DNA from: Bordetella flabilis
GTDB lineage: Bacteria; Pseudomonadota; Gammaproteobacteria; Burkholderiales; Burkholderiaceae_B
Direction of reading: 5' to 3'
Length of the DNA stretch: 64,000 bases
Assembly: GCF_001676725.1 (NCBI RefSeq)
Contig: NZ_CP016172.1
Span: 4,278,001 to 4,342,000, forward strand
Of this stretch, positions 32,395-40,223 are shown piece by piece (the first letter of the stretch is position 1; every line of letters starts with the position of its first letter). Made by a program: the position numbers and the translations under genes. A model generated the notes under the pieces. The model was given only the letters and a program-made list of their open reading frames with translations. It had not been told where the DNA came from and did no database searches.

Positions 32395-33405
32395 TCAATC
32401 GATGGAAAGATTGCGATGGCTGACCACCGTCTTCCATTTCGCCGACTCGGTCTCGATGCCTTTGCGCAGCTCCGCCGGCGTGTTGCCCACGGCGGTCATG
32501 CCCTGGCTGGCGAGCTTGTCGCGGATCGCCGGCTCGGCCAGCACCTTGGCGGTATCGCGCTGCACCTTGTCGATGATGTCCTGCGGTGTCCCGGCCGCCG
32601 TGACCAGGGCGAACCAACCCACGGTTTCATAGCCGGGCAGGCCGGCCTCCTTGGCCGTCGGCACGTCGGGCATCATCGGCGAGCGTGCCGGGCCGGTGAC
32701 GGCCAGCGCCCGCGCACGGCCGCTTTTCGCGAAGGTGGAGGCCGCGGCGATATTGCCAACCACCATCTGCACCTGTCCTGCGAGCAGATCGTTATAGGCC
32801 AGTGCTTCGCCCTTGTACGGCACATGCGTGATGTCGATGCCGGCGGCTTCGGCCAGTGCTTCGGCGGCCATGTGGACCTGGCTGCCGTTGCCCGCCGAGC
32901 CGAAATTCAGCTTCTTCGGCTGGGACTTCGCCAGGGCGATGAGTTCCTTGAGGCTGCGCGCCGGCACCGCATCGTTCACCAGCACCAGCATCGGTCCGCT
33001 GGCGACATTCGTGATGTAGTCGAAGTCCTTCAGCGTGTAGGGCAGATTGCGGTACAGGTAAGGATTGACGGTGAACATGCTGCCCGAAGCCATCAGCAAG
33101 GTATAGCCGTCCGGCGGCGACTTGGCCGTCATCGTGGCGCCGATGGCGCCGCCGGCGCCAGGGCGGTTGTCGATGATGACCGATTGATGCCACATTTCGC
33201 CCAGGCGTGCGCCCAGCACACGGGCCACCACGTCCGTGGTGCCGCCGGCGGTGAAGGGCACCACGATGCGCACCGGCTTGCTGGGCCACGGCTCGTCGGC
33301 ATAGACCACGCCCGACAGGGTTGTCGCGGTCATGGCGAAAGCCAGGATACAGGTGTGCAGCCAATGCCTGGGATGTCTGGATAGCGTGTACAGATAGGCG
33401 TGCAT
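32395..33405 (-). CDS. Bug-type tripartite tricarboxylate transporter binding protein
   Basis: A 336-residue periplasmic receptor with a signal peptide ending near VVYADEPWP. WPSKPVRIVVPFTAGGTTDVVARVLG, RPGAGGAIGATMTAKSPPDGYTLL and the LNFGSAGNGSQVHMAAE segment are Bug signatures. ATG 33405 has GGAG upstream. It sits in the middle of an operon for fumarate reductase-like and fumarase subunits, so its ligand may be a C4 di- or hydroxy-acid; that is an inference from context. Confidence 0.93.
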   Translation of the reverse strand: MHAYLYTLSRHPRHWLHTCILAFAMTATTLSGVVYADEPWPSKPVRIVVPFTAGGTTDVVARVLGARLGEMWHQSVIIDNRPGAGGAIGATMTAKSPPDGYTLLMASGSMFTVNPYLYRNLPYTLKDFDYITNVASGPMLVLVNDAVPARSLKELIALAKSQPKKLNFGSAGNGSQVHMAAEALAEAAGIDITHVPYKGEALAYNDLLAGQVQMVVGNIAAASTFAKSGRARALAVTGPARSPMMPDVPTAKEAGLPGYETVGWFALVTAAGTPQDIIDKVQRDTAKVLAEPAIRDKLASQGMTAVGNTPAELRKGIETESAKWKTVVSHRNLSID

Positions 33406-33429
33406 GTGCTTGTCTCCATTTGGATTGTG

Positions 33430-33450
33430 GCCACGCATCTATGGCGTGGC
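33430..33450. promoter_or_regulatory. Intercistronic hairpin between anchor subunit and Bug genes
   Basis: A perfect 7-bp stem GCCACGC/GCGTGGC with a 7-base loop lies in the 97-base gap between the FrdD-like and Bug genes, just before the Bug ribosome site. A second 5-bp stem is at 33456-33471. Such hairpins often set segmental mRNA stability, which would suit high receptor expression. Confidence 0.4.
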
Positions 33451-33502
33451 TCGTACCGCAAGCGGGTGCGGCGCGACAGATTCGCACCTCCACACCCTGA
33501 CG

Positions 33503-33859
33503 TCAATGCACCAGCGCCAGCAGGAAAGCCAGGCCGGTACATGCGCTCGCGCCCAGGCCTACCGCCAGCCAATCCTTGCGCAGGTGGTGCCAGGGCGCGA
33601 ATTCGATCACCAGAATCCGCAACCCGCCCATCAAGTGCAGGGACAGCAGCACGACCAGTCCCCATTCCGCGAACTTGAACAAGGGACGATCGGCGAAGCG
33701 CAGGAATCCGTCCAACGCCGCCTCTCCGGCGATGGCCTGGCCCAGCGCCCAGAAGTGCAGGGGCAGGAACAGCGCCAGCGCCAGGCCGGACAACCGGTGC
33801 ACGAGGAAGGCCCAGTACGCGGGATGATTGCGCGCGCGCACGTCGTTGCGGCGCATCAT
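33503..33859 (-). CDS. Fumarate reductase/succinate dehydrogenase membrane anchor subunit D-like
   Basis: A 118-residue protein with three hydrophobic helices. YWAFLVHRLSGLALALFLPLHFWAL is the SdhC/D hallmark (HR-x-SG and a haem-ligand-type His), and SLHLMGGLRILVIEF begins the second part. The ATG overlaps the stop of the preceding anchor gene (ATGA). Confidence 0.82.
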   Translation of the reverse strand: MMRRNDVRARNHPAYWAFLVHRLSGLALALFLPLHFWALGQAIAGEAALDGFLRFADRPLFKFAEWGLVVLLSLHLMGGLRILVIEFAPWHHLRKDWLAVGLGASACTGLAFLLALVH

Positions 33860-34203
33860 GCGACCACCCCGTACACGGCGCGCAGGCCCATGCCGGCCAG
33901 CAACAGGCCGAATGCCAGCGCCGCGACCGCCGCCGAGGGCCCGCGCCAGCGCAGCCATTCTTCGGCGATGCGCAGCAATCCGATAGGCACATGCACCGCG
34001 CACGCCAGCACGAACAAACCGTAGAAGGCCGCGAAGCCCACGCTACCCTGCGTGCGCGCCAGGATCTCGCCGCCGCTCAATCCGCCACGTACTGCGTAGA
34101 CGATGATGCCGATGTGCACCGCGACGAACACCGCCATGACCATGGCACTCACACGCTGCAGGTACCACAGGCGCGCCTGCGTCCGGACGCTCAACGCGGC
34201 CAT
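33856..34203 (-). CDS. Fumarate reductase/succinate dehydrogenase membrane anchor subunit C-like
   Basis: A 115-residue protein with three membrane helices: RVSAMVMAVFVAVHIGIIVYAV, GFAAFYGLFVLACAVHVPIGLL and VAALAFGLLLAGMGLRAVYG. Paired His in the first two helices could bind haem b or quinone. The ATG overlaps the iron-sulfur gene stop (TGATG). It would pair with the D-like subunit to dock the catalytic pair to the quinone pool. Confidence 0.8.
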   Translation of the reverse strand: MAALSVRTQARLWYLQRVSAMVMAVFVAVHIGIIVYAVRGGLSGGEILARTQGSVGFAAFYGLFVLACAVHVPIGLLRIAEEWLRWRGPSAAVAALAFGLLLAGMGLRAVYGVVA

Positions 34204-34934
34204 CACAGCTCTCCTTTCATGGCGGCCTTGGCCGCCATGCGCTTCAGCCCGGCTATACCGGCGGTGGGCGCCAGCGCCTTGGGGCAGCGTTCGGTGCAAC
34301 TGCCCAGCGTATGACAGGAATGGCACCCCGCATCGCCGGCCACCGCGCGCAAGCGTTCGGAGCCCTGCACGTCCCGCTCGTCGTTCATCAGGGTCCAGGC
34401 GCGGTTCAGCGCTGCCGGCCCCAGATAATCCGGGCGCCAGGTGACGACGTCGCAGGAGGCATAACAGACGCCGCATCCGATGCATTCGATGCCGGCGTCC
34501 ACGGCCTGCCGTTGCGGCGAGGCGGGCGGTACGCGGGCGAAATCATCATGCCGTGTCTGCGCGCCCTCGAAAGTGCCCTTGGCCTGGCTCCATTTGTCGA
34601 AGAAGGCGCTCATGTCGGTCACCAGGTCCTTGATGACCGGCAGGTTCGACAGCGGGGCGACTTCCAGGCGGCCATCGGCCGCCACCTTGGACACGTGGGT
34701 GCGACAGGTCCACCGCGCCTTCCCGTTGACCGTCATCGCGCAGGATCCGCACATGCCCACCCGGCAGGCATAGCGGTAGCCGAGATCGGGCTCGAGTTCA
34801 CGCTGGATGTAGGTCACCACATCCAGTACGGTCTGGCTGGTATGCCGCGGCACCGGATAAGTGACGAACCCACCGTCTCCCGCACTGCGCCATACCTTCA
34901 CTTGCAACGTGTCCATGGTGTTCGGCATCCCCAT
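34203..34934 (-). CDS. Fumarate reductase/succinate dehydrogenase iron-sulfur subunit
   Basis: A 243-residue electron-transfer subunit. CRVGMCGSC with a later Cys (WTCRT) binds 2Fe-2S; CIGCGVCYASC binds 4Fe-4S; CHSCHTLGSC with the following ERCP binds 3Fe-4S. So the usual three clusters are present. It is the first gene of the leftward operon; an AT-rich stretch (34978-35042) upstream may hold the promoter. In-frame ATGs at 34928 and 34916 are alternative starts. Confidence 0.9.
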   Translation of the reverse strand: MGMPNTMDTLQVKVWRSAGDGGFVTYPVPRHTSQTVLDVVTYIQRELEPDLGYRYACRVGMCGSCAMTVNGKARWTCRTHVSKVAADGRLEVAPLSNLPVIKDLVTDMSAFFDKWSQAKGTFEGAQTRHDDFARVPPASPQRQAVDAGIECIGCGVCYASCDVVTWRPDYLGPAALNRAWTLMNDERDVQGSERLRAVAGDAGCHSCHTLGSCTERCPKALAPTAGIAGLKRMAAKAAMKGEL

Positions 34935-35118
34935 TCCCCGCAGGCGCGCACCGCCGCCCCAGGCGTGCCGGTATTGTGGAATGCCATATTCGAAAGAAAA
35001 AGAGAATATTTATGGCGTCCAGATAAAGGAACCATTTATAGAAACCGGCGCGGGCGGCGCTGCGGTGCGGATCGCAGCGGCCAGGGGCAGCCGCGATGGT
35101 CGGCGCCTTCCCCCCTGC

Positions 35119-37479
35119 CTACTCCGCCAGCACCGCCATGAGGCGACGCGTGATGTCATCGATGCCGAAGGGCTTGGTGACCAGTTCCATGTCGGGGTCG
35201 CGCAGGCCTTCCGTCAAGGCCAGGCTCTGCGCATAGCCGGTCATCAGGACGACTTTCAGCTTGGGCTGGCGGCGCCGCGCACGCTCGACCATCTGGCGCC
35301 CGTCCATGCCGGGCAGCCCGATATCGCTGATCACCAGCTCGATGTCGGGCGTGTCCTTCAGCAGTTGCAATCCGGTCAGGCCGTCAGCGGCCTCCATTAC
35401 GCGGCAGCCCTGTTCCCGCAGGACTTCCAACAGCAGCTCTCGCACGCGGGCGTCGTCCTCGACGACCAGCACGAGCGGATGGCGCCGCCGCACCGCGGCA
35501 ACGGGTTCGGCCGGCGGCGGCTCCTCGTCTTCCGGAATGGGCGTCGTGAGCCGTGGCAGATACAAGCGCACCGCCGTGCCGGCGCCGGGTTGGCTTTCCA
35601 GTCGCGTATAGCCGCCGGACTGCCGCACGAAGCCGTAGACCATGGACAGGCCCAGGCCTGTGCCCTCGCCCTGCGGCTTGGTCGTGAAGAAGGGTTCGAA
35701 TGCCTTGGCCGCGACGTCGTGCGGCATGCCCTGCCCGGTATCGGAGACGCAAATGCACACGTAGTCGCCGGCATTGACGATGGCGGCGCGCGTGGCGCCG
35801 CGCTCGTCCAGCCCGGTATTGCTGGTGGCGATCGTCAGGGTGCCGCCATCGGGCATCGCATCGCGCGCGTTCAACACCAGATTGAGGATGGCGTTCTCCA
35901 ACTGATGCGCATCGCACAGCACAGGCCACAGACTTTCGTGGAGACGGATCTTCAGCGCGATTTTCTCGCCCAATGTCCGCTCGAACAGGTCCGTGAGCGA
36001 GCGGATCAGTACGTTCGGCTGGGTCGGCTTGGGCGCCAGCGGCTGACGGCGCGAGAATGCGAGCAGGCGGTGCGTGAGCGCCGCGGCCCGCTTGGCGGAC
36101 TCCATGGCCATCTCGGTATAGCGCGGGACGTCGACCAGCATGCCGCGCTCCGCGCGTTTCTGCATGAGCTGCAGCGCGCCGATGATGCCGGTGAGCAGGT
36201 TATTGAAGTCGTGGGCGATGCCGCCCGTCAGTTGGCCCACCGCCTCCATCTTCTGCGATTGCCGCAGCGCTTCCTGGGCCACTTCCAGTTCCGCCGTCGC
36301 CTCGTTTTCGGCCGTTACGTCCTGCGCCACCGCGTGGACCAGGCCATCGCCCGGCACCGCGGTCCACGACAGCGTCCGATAGCTGCCGTCGCGATGCCTG
36401 CACTCGCAGACGAAACGCGACGTGGCATGGCCACGGTGCAGGCGATGCAACTGGGTCTGCGCCAGGGCGGTGTAGTCGGGGTGGACGAAGGCCAGCACGT
36501 TGCTGCCGAGCAGTTGCTCATGCCGCCATCCCAGGCGGGTCGTCCACGCGGGGTTGGCATCCAGCATATAGCCGTCGAAGTCCGTCACCACCATCAGGTC
36601 GTTGGCGAGCTGCCATGTCCGGTCGCGCTCGGCCTTGCCCCGCGCCACCTCGTTGAGCAGCAGTTTCTGGCTATGCCGCAGTGCATTACGGGCGGCCACT
36701 ACCAGGTCGATGTCGAAGGCGATGAGAAGCCAGCCGCTCTCGCGCGCCTGGCCGCCGATCGGCGCGGCGCGCGCCATGAACCAGCGCCAGGTATTGCTGG
36801 CGGCGCACAGGAAGCGGATCTCCATCTCGCAACCGACACCGGTCTGCAGCGCCTGTCGCCACGCCGCCTGCATGGGCTCGCGGTCTTCCGGGTGTATGAA
36901 CTCGGTCCAGTCGCCGGGCGGGCGGTCGCCCTGCTCGCGGCCGGTATAGCGGGCCCAGTAGGGGCTGGTGTAGATGATGCGGCCCTCCGGGTCGGCGAAG
37001 AAGGTCATCTGCGGCGAGCTTTCCACCAGGGCGCGGAACCGCACGTCCACGGCCCTGGCCTGCGTTTCGGCGAGATGCTGCCCGGTGCGATCGCGCACGA
37101 CCTTGATGTAGCCGGTGTGCTCACCGCTGCGCTCGTCTTCCATACGCATCGTCAGGCCGGAAGCCCATAGCTTCGAGCCATCCTTGCGCACATGCCAGCG
37201 TTCGTCTTCGGCGCGTCCCTGCTGGCGTGCCGTCTCGGCTTCCTGCCGGTGTACGCCCTGCGCCCGCTCCTCCGGCAGGAAGATGACGTCCCCCGACAGG
37301 CGGAGGGCCTCCTCGCGCGTCCACCCGAACACATTCTGCGCGCCCACGTTCCACGTGGTGATCCGCAAGTCCAGGTCCATCGTGAAAATCGCGAAATCGG
37401 TGGCGCTCTTCAGCAGCGCACGCGCGACCCGGTCATTTCCTTCCTCTTCCCTGCGGCGCTCGCCTTTCGCCTGGCTCAT
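35119..37479 (-). CDS. Hybrid sensor histidine kinase, three PAS domains and a receiver
   Basis: A 786-residue cytoplasmic-looking kinase with no membrane segment. PAS domains lie at roughly 30-140, 150-275 and 300-410. The phosphoacceptor is His423 in GGIAHDFNNLL, followed by N-, G1- and G2-box motifs (NLVLNARDAM, DTGQGM, GTGLGLSM). A C-terminal receiver (LVLVVEDDARVREL) has Asp719 in SDIGLPGMDG. ATG 37479 has GGAGG five bases upstream. No response regulator with an output domain lies nearby, so its partner is elsewhere or the receiver only modulates the kinase. Confidence 0.93.
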   Translation of the reverse strand: MSQAKGERRREEEGNDRVARALLKSATDFAIFTMDLDLRITTWNVGAQNVFGWTREEALRLSGDVIFLPEERAQGVHRQEAETARQQGRAEDERWHVRKDGSKLWASGLTMRMEDERSGEHTGYIKVVRDRTGQHLAETQARAVDVRFRALVESSPQMTFFADPEGRIIYTSPYWARYTGREQGDRPPGDWTEFIHPEDREPMQAAWRQALQTGVGCEMEIRFLCAASNTWRWFMARAAPIGGQARESGWLLIAFDIDLVVAARNALRHSQKLLLNEVARGKAERDRTWQLANDLMVVTDFDGYMLDANPAWTTRLGWRHEQLLGSNVLAFVHPDYTALAQTQLHRLHRGHATSRFVCECRHRDGSYRTLSWTAVPGDGLVHAVAQDVTAENEATAELEVAQEALRQSQKMEAVGQLTGGIAHDFNNLLTGIIGALQLMQKRAERGMLVDVPRYTEMAMESAKRAAALTHRLLAFSRRQPLAPKPTQPNVLIRSLTDLFERTLGEKIALKIRLHESLWPVLCDAHQLENAILNLVLNARDAMPDGGTLTIATSNTGLDERGATRAAIVNAGDYVCICVSDTGQGMPHDVAAKAFEPFFTTKPQGEGTGLGLSMVYGFVRQSGGYTRLESQPGAGTAVRLYLPRLTTPIPEDEEPPPAEPVAAVRRRHPLVLVVEDDARVRELLLEVLREQGCRVMEAADGLTGLQLLKDTPDIELVISDIGLPGMDGRQMVERARRRQPKLKVVLMTGYAQSLALTEGLRDPDMELVTKPFGIDDITRRLMAVLAE

Positions 37480-37685
37480 CGTGCCTCCGTCCGCGTCTGC
37501 ACATCGTCCGCGCAAGCATCAGCAAATTTCCGGCCGTGCCGCGCAATGCCGCGCAACGGATGGCACCCAAAGGATGGCATCCCAGTCTTACCGCAGAGAG
37601 CACAACGCGCCGATCACCGTTAGTAGCACAGTTTTGCGCAAAATGGCGTAACGTCATCGCTCACTCTGGTCCGGGGAGGGGCGAC

Positions 37686-37943
37686 ATGGCACAGCAAGGG
37701 GAAATCCTGGTCGACGGCCACCGCGTCTTCTGCAGGGTCACGTGCGAAGGCGAACACCGTTATACGGTCGCCATCGCGACGTCGCGCCAGGGCAGGCACG
37801 AGGAGCCAGAGGAACTGGCGTGGCGAGCCGCCGCCACACAGCTGTTCCTGACGCGGGAAGAAGCCGAACGCCACGCGCACTATGTATTGCTGGGCGTATG
37901 CGCCGTCAGACAGGATGGGGAACCGGTGTTGGCCGTGACCTGA
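37686..37943 (+). CDS. Hypothetical protein
   Basis: An 85-residue soluble protein with GGAGGGG six bases before its ATG. It has a beta-rich N-terminal half (GEILVDGHRVFCRVTCEGEHRYTVAI) and a helix around LAWRAAATQLFLTREEAERHAHYVL. No family recognised. It is divergent from the histidine kinase and 95 bases before a cytochrome c gene. Confidence 0.6.
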   Translation: MAQQGEILVDGHRVFCRVTCEGEHRYTVAIATSRQGRHEEPEELAWRAAATQLFLTREEAERHAHYVLLGVCAVRQDGEPVLAVT

Positions 37944-38038
37944 TATGGCCGCACCGCGGGAACCAGCAGGCATGCGGGCTGCTGGCCGACGGCCTGTCCC
38001 GACGCCGTTGCGTCGGTCCACCTGATCAGGAAGCCGAT

Positions 38039-38389
38039 ATGCCCAGGATCGCCGCACATTCCGCCACCCTCACCGCCCTGCTGCTGCTCGGCTATACGTT
38101 GTCCGCCGCGCATGCCGCGCCGGACGTCGCCCGCGCCACGCAACTGGCTACCCAGCACGCCTGCCTGGGCTGCCATGCCGCCGACAAGAAATTGGTCGGG
38201 CCTTCGTACCAGGACGTCGCCAGCAAGTACAAGGACGATGCGGGCGCCCGTGCGCATCTGGCGCAGAAAATCAAGGCCGGTGGCGCCGGCGTTTGGGGGC
38301 CGGTGCCCATGCCGCCGAACCCCGGCCTCAGCGATGCCGATGTACAGGTCCTTGTGGAGTGGGTGCTGGCTGGCGCGCCCAGCCGCTGA
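38039..38389 (+). CDS. Monohaem cytochrome c (c551-like)
   Basis: A 116-residue exported cytochrome. Signal peptide residues 1-26 end AAHA-A. CLGCH (Cys42, Cys45, His46) binds haem and Met91 in PMPPNPGLSDAD is the probable sixth ligand. KLVGPSYQDVASKYKDD is typical of class I c551 proteins. Its 3' end overlaps the convergent membrane protein gene by 62 bases. It may shuttle electrons to the oxidase encoded downstream. Confidence 0.9.
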   Translation: MPRIAAHSATLTALLLLGYTLSAAHAAPDVARATQLATQHACLGCHAADKKLVGPSYQDVASKYKDDAGARAHLAQKIKAGGAGVWGPVPMPPNPGLSDADVQVLVEWVLAGAPSR

Positions 38390-38936
38390 CTCGGCCACGC
38401 AAGGCGTGTACGCCGAACAGCGCCGCGCCGAACGCGCCATACATCACGGCGAGCGCGCCGGCGCTGAGGTGGTGTTCGAAACCCGGCGTGAACCGCTGTG
38501 GCGTCAGCTTCAGATCCACCGTTGCCGCCAAGGCTGCCACCGCCAGGGCAATGCCGCCCGCCCGCGCCGGGTGGTGGGGCGGATCCCGCAATAGCCGCTC
38601 GAAGACCGACGCCCAGAGAATCGAGGACGCGTGGTGGATGACGTAGCCCGCTACCGTGTGGCGCAGCGTGAAGCCGCGGGCACGCAGGGCCTCGTCGCGC
38701 CATATCCAGTGGCTGGGGGCATTGGCCGTGGCCAGCGCGCTGCGGATCTCGCGGTGCCCGAAGTACGCCAGCACCGCCATGGACACCACGCTGGCCACGC
38801 CACCGGAGTACCAGGCCAGGCGCGCCAGGCCCTTCCCCCGTTCAGCACCGTGGCGCCCCGCGTCGCCCCCGAGTTCGTCGCAGCGCCGGGCCAGCGCGCG
38901 TCCATAGGCCGCGCGGCGCGCTTCCGCGGACATCAT
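38328..38936 (-). CDS. Hypothetical membrane protein
   Basis: A 202-residue protein. After a basic cytoplasmic N-terminus come hydrophobic segments (ASVVSMAVLAYFG, HTVAGYVIHHASSILWASVF, GGIALAVAALAATV and a final GALAVMYGAFGAALFGV). ATG 38936 overlaps the preceding stop (ATGA), tying it to the zinc-ribbon gene. Family not recognised. Convergent overlap with the cytochrome c gene is 62 bases. Confidence 0.6.
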   Translation of the reverse strand: MMSAEARRAAYGRALARRCDELGGDAGRHGAERGKGLARLAWYSGGVASVVSMAVLAYFGHREIRSALATANAPSHWIWRDEALRARGFTLRHTVAGYVIHHASSILWASVFERLLRDPPHHPARAGGIALAVAALAATVDLKLTPQRFTPGFEHHLSAGALAVMYGAFGAALFGVHALRGRVSGWARQPAPTPQGPVHRHR

Positions 38937-39106
38937 GCGCCGCCCACCGCCTTGACAATCTTTCCTGTGCCGGCGCACAGCGTGCAGATGCCGCCTCCCT
39001 TGCTGCCGGTTCCGCCGCAATCCGGGCACGGCACCTCGCCGGTGCCGGGCGTGCCGGGCGGCGCCTGGTCGCCGGGGCTCATGGGTTGATCGGTCGCGTT
39101 CGGCAT
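38933..39106 (-). CDS. Small zinc-ribbon protein (DnaJ-type CXXCXGXG)
   Basis: A 57-residue protein with a Pro/Gly-rich first half and two metal-binding knuckles, CPDCGGTG (Cys27, Cys30) and CTLCAGTG (Cys41, Cys44), as in DnaJ zinc domains. GGGAG precedes the ATG. It is too short for a DnaJ and may be a redox or assembly helper for the membrane protein with which it is translationally coupled. Confidence 0.65.
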   Translation of the reverse strand: MPNATDQPMSPGDQAPPGTPGTGEVPCPDCGGTGSKGGGICTLCAGTGKIVKAVGGA

Positions 39107-39263
39107 GGTGGTTCTCCCGATGAATGGGGCGGGCTGGCAGTCGTCGTCCGTGGAGGAACGGCGCCTGGGGCAGACCGTTATCCCTGCAATGGCCTGGGGT
39201 GCGCCAGTGCGGCGCGACCAGGGTCTGTTCACATCAGCCCGGCTCGACCAGCGTCTTTTCACG

Positions 39264-40214
39264 TTAGCGTCCGGTACTGCTGCCTGAAGGCCCCGTGCCC
39301 GAGTCGCCGCCTCCGCCGCCCGGCCCCTGGCTGCCGCCCGTCAGGGGCGCGCCCTGCTCGGTGCCGGTGCCGGTGGGGGCCGATGGCCCGCTCTGCCGGG
39401 CCGATGGCGTGTCCGCGCCTTCGCGCGCACGCTGCCGGATGGCGGCGGCCGCGGCGTCATCGCGCTGGGGCAAGGGCAATTGCGCCAGATACGCCGATAC
39501 CGCATCAATATCGCTGTCGCTGAGCTGGCGCGCGATATAGGGCATCTGCCCGCTGGCGTCGTTGGTGCGCGCGCCGCTTTTGAATTCGCGCAGGGCCGCG
39601 GCCAGGTAGGAAGCATGCTGGCCGGCCAGATACGGATAGGCCGGCGGTTCGCCCGCGCCACCGGGTCCATGGCAGTTCACACAGCCCTGCACACGGAGGC
39701 TTTCGTCGCCGGACACATAAAGGGTTTGGCCCCGGTTGGCGGCCTGCGGCGCGGGCTTCGCGCCTGCCGCCCCCGGCGGCGCAGCACCGCCGGAGGCCGG
39801 AGCCGCCGGAGAAACCGGGGATGCTGAAGACGCCGGCGATTTCAGACCGGCGTAATAGGCCGACACCGCCTGGTGTTCGCTGTCGCTGAGTCCTTTCGCG
39901 ATCGGTTCCATGATGGGGTTCTTGCGCCGGCCGTCGGCATAGCTGTCCAATTGCTCGGACATGTACCAGGCCGATTGGGCCGCCAGGCGCGGAAAGCCGC
40001 TCGCCGCATTGCCTTCGCCCCGTGCGCCGTGACAGGTCACGCAGGCGATGACACCCTTGGCGGGGTTGCCCGTGGTCGCGATCCGCTCGCCGGCGGCGAG
40101 GTCCGGCACAGCGCCGGCGCTACCCGCCGCGCCGGTCTGCGCAAGGGCGGGCGGCGCAAGGAGGCTCGCCAGGATCACCGCCACCGACCCGGATAGGGTT
40201 TTGCAGGTTGTCAT
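39264..40214 (-). CDS. Dihaem cytochrome c, electron-acceptor subunit of the GMC dehydrogenase
   Basis: A 316-residue exported cytochrome c4-like protein. Signal peptide ends near PPALAQ. Haem sites are CVTCH (58-62, likely Met102) and CVNCH (178-182, likely Met224). A Pro/Ala/Ser-rich linker joins the domains (125-160) and a Gly/Ser-rich tail of about 60 residues follows. The beta subunits of FAD-glucose and gluconate dehydrogenases usually have three haems; here there are two. It is third in the gamma-alpha-beta operon. Confidence 0.9.
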   Translation of the reverse strand: MTTCKTLSGSVAVILASLLAPPALAQTGAAGSAGAVPDLAAGERIATTGNPAKGVIACVTCHGARGEGNAASGFPRLAAQSAWYMSEQLDSYADGRRKNPIMEPIAKGLSDSEHQAVSAYYAGLKSPASSASPVSPAAPASGGAAPPGAAGAKPAPQAANRGQTLYVSGDESLRVQGCVNCHGPGGAGEPPAYPYLAGQHASYLAAALREFKSGARTNDASGQMPYIARQLSDSDIDAVSAYLAQLPLPQRDDAAAAAIRQRAREGADTPSARQSGPSAPTGTGTEQGAPLTGGSQGPGGGGGDSGTGPSGSSTGR

Positions 40215-40223
40215 GGTGTCCTC

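Noticed and set aside
34861..37170. 769-residue plus-strand open frame opposite the histidine kinase
   Set aside because: It is rich in Arg, Gly, His and Gln with no recognisable motif, while the minus strand encodes clear PAS, kinase and receiver motifs. High GC makes long antisense frames common.
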